NCBI GenBank assembly: GCA_014728035.1
Contig: WJMJ01000079.1
Location: 1 to 64,000, forward strand
Length of the DNA stretch: 64,000 bases
Direction of reading: 5' to 3'
DNA from: Promethearchaeota archaeon
GTDB taxonomy: Archaea > Asgardarchaeota > Thorarchaeia > Thorarchaeales > Thorarchaeaceae
In this document: positions 30,342 to 40,407 of the stretch, piece after piece
Layout: each line of letters opens with the position of its first letter
Numbering within the stretch: position 1 is the first letter of the stretch
The notes under the pieces: generated by a model
Told to the model about the DNA's origin: nothing
What the model saw: the letters and a program-made list of their open reading frames with translations, nothing else
The model's database searches: none
Made by a program: the position numbers and the translations under genes

Positions 30342-30980
30342 ATGCAAGAGATTGTGCAAATTATTACAGATCTTATTTATCAGGGTTATCTTGGTCTGTT
30401 TATTGCTTGTTTTATCATTAACATGATACCTTTCCTATCCCCCTCCAATATGGTTCTCGCTGGTGTTGCTTCGTTATTAGTTCCTTCAATGCATTGGGTT
30501 CCTATTGGTATAATTGTTGCAATCTCTGCGACTATTGCAAAATCTATTCATTATTATGTAGTACGTGGTTCTCGAATGGTTCTCTCAGAAGAGAGAGTTC
30601 AGATGTTGGAGAAAGAGAAGGAACGGGTTGAAAAATATGGAGCTTTAGCTCTATTCATCGCTGCTGCTTCTCCAGTTCCCGATGATCCACTAATCGTTTA
30701 TGTTGGTCTCACCAAATATAATTTCGGAAAATTCCTAATTAGTTATTTTGTAGGAAAAGTGGCAGTAACACTTGCAGGAGCATTAATTGGGTATTCAATT
30801 GGTTCATATTTCGAATCAGCTCCAATTGTAATCGCATCGATTGCATTGACCGCTCTTATTACTGGTATTCTATTCAAACGGAAAACTGAAGATGAAGAAT
30901 CAGACATGTTGCAAGATTACGTTGAATCTGCGACACAACCTCAGTCTAAAGATTCCAAACAAGATTTGGAATATGAATGA
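30342..30980 (+). CDS. DedA/VTT-domain membrane protein
   Basis: IPFLSPSNMVLAG, ALFIAAASPVPDDPLIVYVGLTKYNFGKFLISYFVGK. Confidence 0.75.
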   Translation: MQEIVQIITDLIYQGYLGLFIACFIINMIPFLSPSNMVLAGVASLLVPSMHWVPIGIIVAISATIAKSIHYYVVRGSRMVLSEERVQMLEKEKERVEKYGALALFIAAASPVPDDPLIVYVGLTKYNFGKFLISYFVGKVAVTLAGALIGYSIGSYFESAPIVIASIALTALITGILFKRKTEDEESDMLQDYVESATQPQSKDSKQDLEYE

Positions 30981-31049
30981 AAACAAGAAATGTTCACGGT
31001 TCGTAACTCTTAAGAACCTTACAAGATTCATTTCCTCAGATGGTGTTTT

Positions 31050-31445
31050 ATGACTGGAACTAGCACAACTGAAGTCACTTGTGTCAAATGCAAACGAGTT
31101 TATGAAACAGAAGTCATTGACCACATTGACCTTTCAGAAGATCGCGAACTCATCAGAAAAATAAAATCCGGAAAAGCGAATCGGGTGCAGTGTCCAAAGT
31201 GCAAAAAAGTCATGTATCTTGATCGCAGCTTTGTGATAAATTTCGAACCTCAGAATCTAATTGTTCTATTTGACCCTCATTTGAAGAATAAAGCAGATAT
31301 TGATAATATCATGAGGAGTTATGAAAGTATAATTAGCTTCAATGAGATTTTCGTAGAAGTAGGAGCTGAGACAGAATTTAAAGTGATAAGCGACCTCAAG
31401 AAATTGAAATCACTTATCACTAATTATGCTAAGTTGTATATGTGA
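31050..31445 (+). CDS. Zinc-ribbon protein, unknown function
   Basis: CVKCKRVYE ... VQCPKCKKVMY. Confidence 0.6.
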   Translation: MTGTSTTEVTCVKCKRVYETEVIDHIDLSEDRELIRKIKSGKANRVQCPKCKKVMYLDRSFVINFEPQNLIVLFDPHLKNKADIDNIMRSYESIISFNEIFVEVGAETEFKVISDLKKLKSLITNYAKLYM

Positions 31446-31447
31446 TC

Positions 31448-32551
31448 TCAGAGTTTTCTCTTTCCCAATAGGAATTCTTCAACCCATCTCTCTGCACGGT
31501 ACATTGTAGTGGGTGTTGGAGGCATTTTGAATCCGTAAGCTGATATCGATTCTAATGCACCTCCTATCCCTCTTTTTAGGGCTAGTTTAGTTCCACGAAT
31601 GGCATCCATGAGGATTGGTCCAGCGTTAGGACCATCAGTGACCTCCATTCGAATATCAATTTTTATTGGCGCTCCACCAAATTGTCTTCCATGAATGTAG
31701 AAATACGAATCTCTTGCATTGTCCATGAACGGTACAAAGTCAGATGATCCTGCTACCAGTGGTGCATCATAAGGAAGATCCTGGCTTATCGCCCCACTCT
31801 TTACACCCCTTTTTCTCATTCGCCCTCGATAATGTGAGTCCAGCGATTCTGCTCCACCTCCAACATCCAACTGGTAACTTTTGTCAACTTTTACCCCGCG
31901 TGCAACTAGTAACTGCAGAATATTTCTGTGAAGAACAGTTGATCCAAGTTGGTCCTGAATATCATCTCCGACCAATGGGATTCCTTTTTCTTCAAATTTC
32001 TTTGCCCATTCTGGGTCAGAAGCAATTCTAATTGGCACTCCATTTATGAAAGCTATACCTGCATCAAGACATGCTTGTGCATAGAATTTTGTTGCTTCCT
32101 CTGCAGAACCTGGAAGAAGACAAATTCCCATTTCTGCACCAGAATCTTTCAGAATTTTACCTACATCCTCCTCAGATTCTTTTGAGACCTTAGCTAAGAC
32201 CTGAAGCTTCTCATCAACTCCATCTTTGATTGGACCCTTTGAAACCTTCAATCCCATCTTTCCAATTTTTGCAAAACGCATTACATTGTTGGGGTCTGCA
32301 AAGATTGCTTCAGATAAATCTACTCCAACTTTGCCTTCAACAACGTCAAAGGCAGCAACGAACTTGATATCTTCAACATGATATCCTGCAAAATCTGGGT
32401 GATTAAGTCCTATACTGTCGTCTCCCGCTCGTGTGTTCTTATAGTATTCCACTCCCTGGATGAGAGCGCTAGCGCAATTTCCTATACCAAATAATGCTAC
32501 CTTTATTCCGTTCAATTGTATAACCTCTTTTATGATAGAGGAATCTAACAA
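31448..32551 (-). CDS. ino1: Myo-inositol-1-phosphate synthase
   Basis: IKVALFGIGNCASALIQGVEYY, VAAFDVVEGKVGVDLSEAIF, GDDIQDQLGSTVLHRNIL, YQLDVGGGAESLD. Confidence 0.9.
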   Translation of the reverse strand: MLDSSIIKEVIQLNGIKVALFGIGNCASALIQGVEYYKNTRAGDDSIGLNHPDFAGYHVEDIKFVAAFDVVEGKVGVDLSEAIFADPNNVMRFAKIGKMGLKVSKGPIKDGVDEKLQVLAKVSKESEEDVGKILKDSGAEMGICLLPGSAEEATKFYAQACLDAGIAFINGVPIRIASDPEWAKKFEEKGIPLVGDDIQDQLGSTVLHRNILQLLVARGVKVDKSYQLDVGGGAESLDSHYRGRMRKRGVKSGAISQDLPYDAPLVAGSSDFVPFMDNARDSYFYIHGRQFGGAPIKIDIRMEVTDGPNAGPILMDAIRGTKLALKRGIGGALESISAYGFKMPPTPTTMYRAERWVEEFLLGKRKL

Positions 32552-32718
32552 ATTGACGATGGCACATCTTTTAAAGTTTTATGACCATAGAATAGTCGAG
32601 TTATCAAGTAATCTCCAATTACACCGTCAACTGTAGAATTCTTGTATGAGCTAATATCATTGAATATGTTGTACTGGTTAATTGATATTTTTAGCTAATT
32701 GATTGTGGATAGCTAACA

Positions 32719-32727
32719 CTTATAGAG
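32719..32727 (+). promoter_or_regulatory. TATA box-like element for the ncRNA candidate
   Basis: CTTATAGAG centred about 26 nt upstream of 32749. Confidence 0.45.
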
Positions 32728-32748
32728 ATATGATTCCATACTATACAT

Positions 32749-32970
32749 GGACGCACGGATGATCCCGTTGCTCTTCATATCGTTCAATGAATGATATGAC
32801 CGATTTGCAGAAGTCTATGTGAATGTCCTGGATGGAGATTTACCTCTCACCTGATGGTTCAGAGAAGGATGGCAGCAAGTTGGTAACGAGCCTTTACGTT
32901 CATAATGAGGGTGGACCTCAAGTCCATAAATGGACTACCAAGTTTGTGGGATTGCCTGCGTCCTCTTTTT
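32749..32970 (+). ncRNA. Structured RNA candidate, family not identified
   Basis: Terminal helix GGACGCA (32749-32755)/TGCGTCC (32957-32963); 10-bp hairpin 32776-32798; GAGG/CCTC hairpin 32907-32919; AGTCCA-TAAA-TGGACT 32921-32936; T5 run at 32966; no long ORF in 32552-33032. Confidence 0.55.
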
Positions 32971-33032
32971 GTTGAAATGCAATTTCTAAAAAATGATATA
33001 TGATGCACCGAAAATACAGTGCATCGTTTCTT

Positions 33033-34193
33033 CTATTCTAGACTCTTGGCTAAAAGGTCAACCACATCGACAACACCAATGCTGCTTTCGGCCATCTTCT
33101 TCCCAGAAAGTAGGTTATTTTCACAAAAAGGACAAGCTGTCGCAATGATGGATGCACCAGTGTCTTCTGCTGAACGTATTCTATCCGCACCTATTTTTTT
33201 CGAGAGTTCTGAATCGTATGAACGTAGGCCTCCACCTGCTCCACAGCAAATAGCAGTTTCACGAATTGTGTCCATCTCAACAAGCTCAACGCCAGGTATA
33301 GCTTTGAGAACTTCTCTTGGACTATCATAAACACCAAGTTCTCTACCCATGTGACACGGGTCGTGATATGTAACTGTCACATTCTCAATCTCTTTTGGTT
33401 GCAATTTCCCTGTTTTGATTAATTCTTCTGCGTATTCCAAAATATGCAAGGTTTCAGGGAGTTCAATATCAAATCGTTCCGGGTAATCTTTGCGAAGCGT
33501 TTTCAAACACCCTGCACAGGAAACAATGATTTTTTCAGCTCCTGATTCTTTAATTGATTGTTCTACTTTCTCTGCGTTTCTCTTTGCTTCATCAACTTTT
33601 CCAGTTCTGATCATAACCGAGCCACAACAAGGTTCATCCTCTAGTATTGCAAAATCTACGTTACTAGCTTTAAGGATGGTAGCTGTATGTCTAGCTGCTG
33701 CTGGCAAGCGCATTCCTGCTGTACAACCGACGTAATAGAGAATCTTTCCAGTTTTAGGAACACTAAATCCTAATTCTTCAATCCATCTTCTTTTTTCTGA
33801 ATTATCCTCAGAATATGGATTATCATTAATGAGGATTTTTTCAGTTAGGCTATCACGGATTTCGTTTGGGATGTCACTTAGCACCTGTCTGACCTGTTCT
33901 AGACTCTCAGCAGGATTGAATTCAGCAGCACAAATCTGAGTGCAGTTCCCACAAAGTGTGCATTGAAACAATGATTCCGCATTTTCAGGAGTCTTATCAA
34001 GCTCACCATTCAATAGAGCAAGGGCCACCTGAATTTTGCCACGCATAAAACTGGTTTCAAATCCGCTGGAATTCTTCCAAACCGGACAAATACCATCAAA
34101 TCCTTTAGCCTCATACACTGCATTTCTGCAAATACCACATCTTCTGCATTGCAAAAGTTCTTCCTTAAGATATTCTAGGTCTATCTCAGTCAT
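33033..34193 (-). CDS. (Fe-S)-binding protein with two CCG domains (GlpC/GlcF/HdrD-like)
   Basis: CRRCGICRNAVYEAKGFDGICPV, CTLCGNCTQIC, YYVGCTAGMR, DEPCCGS, YHDPCHMGRELGVYDSPREVL, AICCGAGGG. Confidence 0.85.
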   Translation of the reverse strand: MTEIDLEYLKEELLQCRRCGICRNAVYEAKGFDGICPVWKNSSGFETSFMRGKIQVALALLNGELDKTPENAESLFQCTLCGNCTQICAAEFNPAESLEQVRQVLSDIPNEIRDSLTEKILINDNPYSEDNSEKRRWIEELGFSVPKTGKILYYVGCTAGMRLPAAARHTATILKASNVDFAILEDEPCCGSVMIRTGKVDEAKRNAEKVEQSIKESGAEKIIVSCAGCLKTLRKDYPERFDIELPETLHILEYAEELIKTGKLQPKEIENVTVTYHDPCHMGRELGVYDSPREVLKAIPGVELVEMDTIRETAICCGAGGGLRSYDSELSKKIGADRIRSAEDTGASIIATACPFCENNLLSGKKMAESSIGVVDVVDLLAKSLE

Positions 34194-34194
34194 C

Positions 34195-35601
34195 TCAAAG
34201 ACCTCCTAATACTCCAGGATTCATTATTCCATTTGGATCAAGTGTTCTCTTCAAAGACTCAATAAACTTCAAGTAATCCTTCATCTCTTCAACACCCTCA
34301 ATCCAATATGGTGCCAATTTGAATGGTACTGCACCAGTTTTGAATAACCTCTTTGACAATTCCACATGAGCTTTCTTCACTTTCTCCTCTTCTTCTTTAT
34401 CTGTTGGATCAAAATAGAGATGCGGATAGAAATTGTAACTGGCATGGCCTGTTTGGAAACCAGCAGTATGACCTAAGAGTCCGTATTCATCCATTACTTC
34501 CCAAATTGCTTTAATTGAGGCATGCCAATTTGATGGAGTTTGATGATGGTATAGTATTCTCCAGTGCCATCCGTGAGCATATGATGATCTGGCAAATGTA
34601 CGCATTCTATCATCCCATTCACCTCTAGGTAGTTGAGATATTCCAATAACATGCCCTTCCAGCTCTTTACAGATTTTTGAGGCTATGACAACATCTGATT
34701 CCAATTGGTCTTTTCTAATTCTTCCAATGGTCATTGATACTGTATAAGCAGGCCATTCATGCTCAGGAATTTCATATTCCTCTCCCAACATATCCATGAA
34801 AAAGTTCAGAATTCTGCCTTCATATATTGACGCAAATACTGTATTAACATCGTTCTCTTTCAATTCGATGAGAAACTTTTCAGCTTGTTCAGATGAATCA
34901 AAACCATATGTTTCATAGTGAAAATGTTTCATACGTCTCTTGATTTTCATTGATACATTTGTTATTATACCTAGGCTACCCAAAGAACCGATGAAGAGTC
35001 CAGTCACATCTGGCCCAAAAGCATATCTAAGAAAGGGACCTGGTGCATCTGGGTTTGCTTCTGAGCCTGTCTGAATTATTGTTCCGTCTGGCAATACAAC
35101 TTCTAATCCAAGAACAAGTTCAGCAATACATCCTTCTGATGAAGAGCCCGGACCAGCTCCATTTACTGCAACATTTCCAACTATAGTACATACTAATGAC
35201 GATTCAGGATAAACTGGCAACCACAAGTTGTGTTTGTTTAGATATTTATCAAGCATTCCAAAGGTCACTCCAGCTCCGACCTTAATGGACCTAAGATCTT
35301 CAAATAGCTCGATATCATCCAATCTCATTAGCTCTACAACAATGCTGCCTTTCTTTGGTATAACTTCACCTTGAAGGCTTGAACCTCCTGACCTTGCAAC
35401 CACTGGTATTTTGTGTCTATTTGCAAGTTTTAGTATAGCTGCTACTTGTTCAGTATTCGCTGGTCTCACAACTGCATCTGGTAATACCGAGTCATATCCT
35501 GTTGATGCAGAAGCTGAATATGTAAGCAGAACATCGGGACGTGTTGAAACATAATCTGTTCCTACTATCTCGATTAACTCCGAAATAACTTTTCCATCCA
35601 C
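34195..35601 (-). CDS. FAD-binding oxidase (GlcD/D-lactate dehydrogenase-like)
   Basis: DAVVRPANTEQVAAILKLANRHKIPVVARSGGSSLQGEVIP, NVAVNGAGPGSSSEG, NGIMNPG. Confidence 0.85.
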   Translation of the reverse strand: MDGKVISELIEIVGTDYVSTRPDVLLTYSASASTGYDSVLPDAVVRPANTEQVAAILKLANRHKIPVVARSGGSSLQGEVIPKKGSIVVELMRLDDIELFEDLRSIKVGAGVTFGMLDKYLNKHNLWLPVYPESSLVCTIVGNVAVNGAGPGSSSEGCIAELVLGLEVVLPDGTIIQTGSEANPDAPGPFLRYAFGPDVTGLFIGSLGSLGIITNVSMKIKRRMKHFHYETYGFDSSEQAEKFLIELKENDVNTVFASIYEGRILNFFMDMLGEEYEIPEHEWPAYTVSMTIGRIRKDQLESDVVIASKICKELEGHVIGISQLPRGEWDDRMRTFARSSYAHGWHWRILYHHQTPSNWHASIKAIWEVMDEYGLLGHTAGFQTGHASYNFYPHLYFDPTDKEEEEKVKKAHVELSKRLFKTGAVPFKLAPYWIEGVEEMKDYLKFIESLKRTLDPNGIMNPGVLGGL

Positions 35602-35619
35602 ATGGAAACCTCCTTTTAC

Positions 35620-35946
35620 CTAGAAAATGTGACGAATCTTCATTAAATCGCTGGCGGATCCCTTGACCTTAAGCTTTCGTCGAAGTAATGCTGAAGCTGC
35701 ACTCATCTCTTCAAGGAATAGCTTTCTAATTGTTTTTTCATCACTTTTAATTCGCATATCTGGGTTGTCTATTGGACCTTCATCCACCATTATAGTATTA
35801 TCTTTGACAGTGAAGTGGAATTTCTCCCCACTTTTGAGAGTGAGTAATGCTACTCGTTCCCAACCATCGATAGCTTTGATTGTTTCCTCTCGTTCCAGTC
35901 CGATAGTTATTCTTTCTCTCATTAATTCAAGAAGTTCTTGGCTCAT
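35620..35946 (-). CDS. SCP2 sterol-binding-like domain protein
   Basis: VALLTLKSGEKFHFTVKDNTIMVDEG...NPDMRIKSDEKTIRKLF...LLRRKLKVKGSASDLMKI. Confidence 0.65.
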   Translation of the reverse strand: MSQELLELMRERITIGLEREETIKAIDGWERVALLTLKSGEKFHFTVKDNTIMVDEGPIDNPDMRIKSDEKTIRKLFLEEMSAASALLRRKLKVKGSASDLMKIRHIF

Positions 35947-36114
35947 TATGGTATCACCTTGTGAATGCCAAACCTTGCATTGGAGGTTTTAGTTGTTTTG
36001 CTATGAACTGATAAAGATTCGACATTTGCCGAATTATTTCATCTATGGTATATCTTTTTTATTAGAGCCATAATAACAGTGATAAGAGCTTGATAGATTT
36101 CCAGAGTGAGCTAA

Positions 36115-36654
36115 ATGGCATCACATGATACTACCGAAGAGCGTCCAGATGAGTTAGAAGTTGAATTGAGTGAATGGTCAAAGGCCGATAGTCTAAAAGA
36201 GTCCATTCATATGTTTATTTCTCATCACCCTCCTTCACTCTATAGTCATTGTCTCCGAGTACAGGTATTAGGTCGGTCAATCTATTTTTGTGGTCGGTGT
36301 ACGGGAATTTATGGTGGGCTTGGATTGGGAATTCTTGGACTAGTCATGCTGAATATTCAATTAACTCCAGACTGGCTTTGGTTTCTTGTAGCTCTTGTGT
36401 TTGGTCATGCAACAGTTGTAGACTGGATGAGTCAAAGATTAACCCCAAGAAAAACAACTAATTTGATCCGTGCTTCAACTGGTTTTTTGAGTGGGTTGGG
36501 GTTAGCTATCGTTTTCCTTCTTGCTAATCTTTTCTTCATGCTGGCAGCCTTAGCTGTAATGAGTGCATCAATTGGTATTGTTAGTATTCTTGAAAACAGG
36601 ATGAAGTCGAACTCTGAGAAAACGCAGTTCCAAGAACCTGAAATCCTAGAATAG
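36115..36654 (+). CDS. DUF2085-like membrane protein
   Basis: SHCLRVQVLGRSIYFCGRCTGIYGGLGLG plus TM helices. Confidence 0.7.
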   Translation: MASHDTTEERPDELEVELSEWSKADSLKESIHMFISHHPPSLYSHCLRVQVLGRSIYFCGRCTGIYGGLGLGILGLVMLNIQLTPDWLWFLVALVFGHATVVDWMSQRLTPRKTTNLIRASTGFLSGLGLAIVFLLANLFFMLAALAVMSASIGIVSILENRMKSNSEKTQFQEPEILE

Positions 36655-36718
36655 GTACAATTTTGAAGTATAGTAAAAGATTTTATCATAAAACCTGTCG
36701 AAACTCTTGTGAGTCGCA

Positions 36719-37855
36719 TTGATTTATGTTGCAAAACCAATCGTAGAATCTGAAGAGATTCAAGCAGTTAAGGAAGTTCTGAAATCTGGGATGTTAGCTG
36801 AAGGCAAAGTATCGAGAGAGTTTGAGAAAAAATACTCGGAATATATCGGTGTTAAATATTCCACCGTGACGAGTAATGGAACAACTGCATTGCATACTGC
36901 ACTTGAAGCCATGAATATACAACCTGGCGATGAAGTGATTACTTCTCCATTTACTTTCATTGCCTCAGCAAATACAATTGCAATGATTGGTGCTATTCCT
37001 ATATTCGTGGATATTGATCCTTTCACTTATAATATCGACCCGGAGTTGATTGAAGCAGCAATTACACCAAAAACGAAAGCAATCATGCCAGTTCATATTT
37101 TTGGAATGCCAGCTGATATGAAACAAATCATGGAGATTGCTGAAAAACACGATTTACTTGTTTTGGAGGATGCATGTCAAGCACATGGGGCTGAAATTGG
37201 GGGGCGTAAAGTTGGTTCATTTGGTGATGCTGCAGCTTTCTCATTTTATGCAACAAAAAATATGATGACTGGCGAAGGTGGAATGATTACCACAAATAAC
37301 GAGGAGCTTTATGATAATGCTACTATGGTGAAAAATCATGGTAGAGGAAAGAAGGGAGGATATAGTCATTTCCAGATAGGTTATAATTTCAGGATGCTCG
37401 ATATAGTTTCTGCCCTTGGTATTGTTCAGCTAGAACGGCTTCCGGATGTAATCCGTGCTCAACGAAAGAATGCTGAAGAATTCTCCAAAGTAGTGAATGA
37501 AATTGATGTCCTTACCCCTCAAAAAGAACTTGATGGAATGAAATCTGCCTATCATGTTTACGCACCTGTTCTAGACTCTGATTATTTAACTCGTGATGAT
37601 GTCATCGACAAATTCAGAAACCATGATATTGGTGCTCGGAGTGTTTATACACTTCCTTGTCACAAGCAGGATACATATCTCAATATCTCTTCTTGGCGAT
37701 GGGCAAAATTTGTTGATTACCCTGACTATTCAAAATTACAGTTACCGAATTCTGAAAGAATTGGAAATCAACATTTCCAAATTCCTTCTCATGCAAGTAT
37801 CAATGAGGATGAGCGTAAACAAATTCTAACAGCTATTCAAGACATCTTCTGTTGA
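36719..37855 (+). CDS. DegT/DnrJ/EryC1/StrS aminotransferase
   Basis: TVTSNGTTALHTALEAMNIQPGDEVITSPFTFIASANTI, LVLEDACQAHGAEIGGRKVGSFGDAAAFSFYATKNMMTGEGGMITT; TTG start. Confidence 0.92.
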   Translation: MIYVAKPIVESEEIQAVKEVLKSGMLAEGKVSREFEKKYSEYIGVKYSTVTSNGTTALHTALEAMNIQPGDEVITSPFTFIASANTIAMIGAIPIFVDIDPFTYNIDPELIEAAITPKTKAIMPVHIFGMPADMKQIMEIAEKHDLLVLEDACQAHGAEIGGRKVGSFGDAAAFSFYATKNMMTGEGGMITTNNEELYDNATMVKNHGRGKKGGYSHFQIGYNFRMLDIVSALGIVQLERLPDVIRAQRKNAEEFSKVVNEIDVLTPQKELDGMKSAYHVYAPVLDSDYLTRDDVIDKFRNHDIGARSVYTLPCHKQDTYLNISSWRWAKFVDYPDYSKLQLPNSERIGNQHFQIPSHASINEDERKQILTAIQDIFC

Positions 37856-38500
37856 TTATGAGAAATATTGTAGAACATCTCGAAGATTCTTTGAGCGAAC
37901 TGTTACACTTGCAGCTTCGCTCACTCTATCATTCTCAGGATTGAATGCAATACTGAATTTCGCAAATCTGAAGAGTTCAATGTCATTCTCTCCATCGCCT
38001 ATGCAAGCAAGATTTTCCTGTGATAATCCTCTTTCTTCAAGTACTTCCTTTGCCTTCTGAGCCTTCTGTGGACCCCCCATCACATAGTGTACCTTGCCAT
38101 CATGCTTTCCATCTAATTCACCAAGCACATTGGAGTAAGCAAAATCAAGTCCTAATCTGCGTTGAAAAGGTTCCAAAAAGAACTGACTTACTCCACTAGA
38201 TATGCACCCTACGATATAGCCTCTTTCTTTTAATTCATGAATTGTTTCTACTGAACCTTCCATAAGAGGTATTGATTCAACAATCGGGTTTAATGTGCCA
38301 TCAACCGGAATTCCCTCCCATATCTTAGAGCCTTTGATTATCGATTGTTCTAGAGTTAATCTTTTTGTTTGATTTTCTTTCATTATAGCAATGAATTTCT
38401 CTCCCAATCCTAAGGCATGTGCAACTGGAAATACTGCACTTGGACCATCATATAATACCCCATCAAGATCAAAAGCAATTACTTTGATATTTATCGCCAT
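37856..38500 (-). CDS. HAD-superfamily phosphatase (SerB-like)
   Basis: IAFDLDGVLYDG, GCISSGVSQFF, CIGDGENDIELF. Confidence 0.85.
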   Translation of the reverse strand: MAINIKVIAFDLDGVLYDGPSAVFPVAHALGLGEKFIAIMKENQTKRLTLEQSIIKGSKIWEGIPVDGTLNPIVESIPLMEGSVETIHELKERGYIVGCISSGVSQFFLEPFQRRLGLDFAYSNVLGELDGKHDGKVHYVMGGPQKAQKAKEVLEERGLSQENLACIGDGENDIELFRFAKFSIAFNPENDRVSEAASVTVRSKNLRDVLQYFS

Positions 38501-38517
38501 ATCTCAACATTCCTCTC

Positions 38518-39747
38518 ATGTTACCGACATCGAAGGTTAGCAGGGGAAACAATATTATCCCTTTTGGAATATACAATATTGATTTCGCCATGAATATTAT
38601 CAGAAAACAAAAGAAAGGATTTGGTTCAATAAATCAAGTCAAAAAAAGATTCCAACAGGACAGAAAGGAACGTGACTTATCTTTTGATGTTGGTCGTATG
38701 CCTCGTGATATTCTGGAGAAAATGTTAGTTATTTGTGGCCGAGTTGGGAAAGATAATAGCGACATTTATAGGAAAAAGGCCAAAGCATTAGGTGCAGACT
38801 TTTTAGTTGAAGATTCTGGGTCATGGGTTTTTACTCATAGAACTATCCGTGATAATTATCAACCTGACTTTCATGAAGGTGTCTTACTTATTGGAACCGC
38901 AAAAGAACTACCGTCTACAAGAATTGGTTATCAAGACTCGTATGCATTTACAGACTGGTTTCTTCAAGATATAGAAGGTGATGGTCTACCTGATATCCCG
39001 ATAGGTCGTGTATATGGTCCATCTGAAACCGTCCTTTTCCATATGGATCCGACAATAATTGATAGTGATATTGCAGTTGTTTTTGACTCAGAACCAGGTA
39101 GGTCTATGCGTCACGTGGAAGGTCTAGCTGCGCTTGGATTTGATGTTGAGGTGCTTGAAAGATTTCATGATGACGATAATGAACTCATGGGTGCTAGTGA
39201 ATTCATACTACAATTTTCGGATGGAATGTATACAAAACGAATTCATGGCACACCAGACCGATGGGCATCTCATAATTCAGTAATATTGTCGCATACTCAA
39301 GCAGAGAGTATTGTCTTCAAAGGATATCCTGTGATATTCTCAGAGGCTTGTAGTACTGCCCAGGAGGGACCTTTACTTAGTGCCTTTCTTAATGGTGGTG
39401 CATGTTACATTGGATCCACTCTCGACACCATGAATAACATCGACGAGTATGATGACTGGAAAGATTGTCCTTATGCGGATGGGTGGAAATTTGGATTCTT
39501 GGACTTGTTAGACTCTTATGATCTAATTGGTCAAGTCAAAACACAGGTTGATAGAGAACTATTTTCTAGACTATCTCAGCCTGCAAAGTTACAAATTGAA
39601 GCAATTCGAAGAAGTGATTCCCATGAAATCACCGATGACACTGCTTTATCTGTTGTTGAGTGGGTGTTATATGGAAATCCTCTACGTCGTACAACTGTTG
39701 GTCCGGATGCAGATTATACACCGGGTAGGCTATTAGTTGACACTTAA
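38518..39747 (+). CDS. Peptidase C25/caspase-like (clan CD) cysteine protease
   Basis: DIEGDGLPDIPIGRVYG; candidate His in KRIHGTPDRW; candidate Cys in VIFSEACSTAQEG; FLNGGACYIGST. Confidence 0.65.
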   Translation: MLPTSKVSRGNNIIPFGIYNIDFAMNIIRKQKKGFGSINQVKKRFQQDRKERDLSFDVGRMPRDILEKMLVICGRVGKDNSDIYRKKAKALGADFLVEDSGSWVFTHRTIRDNYQPDFHEGVLLIGTAKELPSTRIGYQDSYAFTDWFLQDIEGDGLPDIPIGRVYGPSETVLFHMDPTIIDSDIAVVFDSEPGRSMRHVEGLAALGFDVEVLERFHDDDNELMGASEFILQFSDGMYTKRIHGTPDRWASHNSVILSHTQAESIVFKGYPVIFSEACSTAQEGPLLSAFLNGGACYIGSTLDTMNNIDEYDDWKDCPYADGWKFGFLDLLDSYDLIGQVKTQVDRELFSRLSQPAKLQIEAIRRSDSHEITDDTALSVVEWVLYGNPLRRTTVGPDADYTPGRLLVDT

Positions 39748-40112
39748 TTGATAACAACTTGTCTACTCTGGTGAAATGACCTCTCACCAATCACACCTCC
39801 TATGAAACCTCCTATCATTGAGAGACCACTCATCATAAGAGCTGCAAATAATAACGTGACAATATCTAGATATTGACCTGTCATAACTTCAGTTATCGCG
39901 AAAATTAAGGTGTATGTTACTAATGAGCTGATGAATGATACTTGTATGCCTTTGTTTCTTGAAGCCAGGAAGTATCCACCTACTAGACCAGCTATTATTG
40001 GTGTGAAGTAGAACAATATGAAAAATAATCCGATATTAAGAAGGATTTGTGAGAAAATCATCGAAACAATCTTTGACCTTGGAATATTTTTTCTAGTATA
40101 ATCGGTTGACAT
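39744..40112 (-). CDS. Small multi-pass membrane protein
   Basis: Four hydrophobic segments in 122 aa. Confidence 0.55.
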   Translation of the reverse strand: MSTDYTRKNIPRSKIVSMIFSQILLNIGLFFILFYFTPIIAGLVGGYFLASRNKGIQVSFISSLVTYTLIFAITEVMTGQYLDIVTLLFAALMMSGLSMIGGFIGGVIGERSFHQSRQVVIN

Positions 40113-40270
40113 CTTTTTCAGAGCTACCTACCTATTTATGGATATAATAGTATAGTCTTTTGTTTAAAATCCCCCCCAAATATCAGGATAATTCATATAG
40201 CTTTGTTACTCATTAGATGATATATCTGCACGTTCATTATTTTGTAGCGTGGAAAGAGAGGCGAAAAAAA

Positions 40271-40390
40271 TTGTCAGAAGAGAAAGAATCAATGTCCGAG
40301 AAATTAAAGAAAGTATTTGGTGTTAAAATCTCTAAACCCAAAAATCCTTTCAAAGGAAATCCCTATAAAAAAGAGGAAAAAGAGGAGTAA
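40271..40390 (+). CDS. Small highly charged protein, 39 aa
   Basis: TTG start after purine-rich AGAGAGGCG; MSEEKESMSEKLKKVFGVKISKPKNPFKGNPYKKEEKEE; terminator-like hairpin just downstream. Confidence 0.4.
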   Translation: MSEEKESMSEKLKKVFGVKISKPKNPFKGNPYKKEEKEE

Positions 40391-40407
40391 TCACCTCCCA
40401 ATTATTT

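Noticed and set aside
32749-32963. Identification of the structured RNA as RNase P RNA or SRP RNA
   Set aside because: Only weak resemblance; key conserved sequences (GAGGAAAGTCC, ACAGAA-type CR-V, canonical SRP helix 8 with GGAA) not found by eye, so left unassigned
33002-33026. Hairpin GATGCAC/GTGCATC at 33002-33026
   Set aside because: Most simply a 3'-end hairpin for the minus-strand Fe-S gene or adjacent RNA gene; no clear T-run on the needed strand, so not called as a terminator
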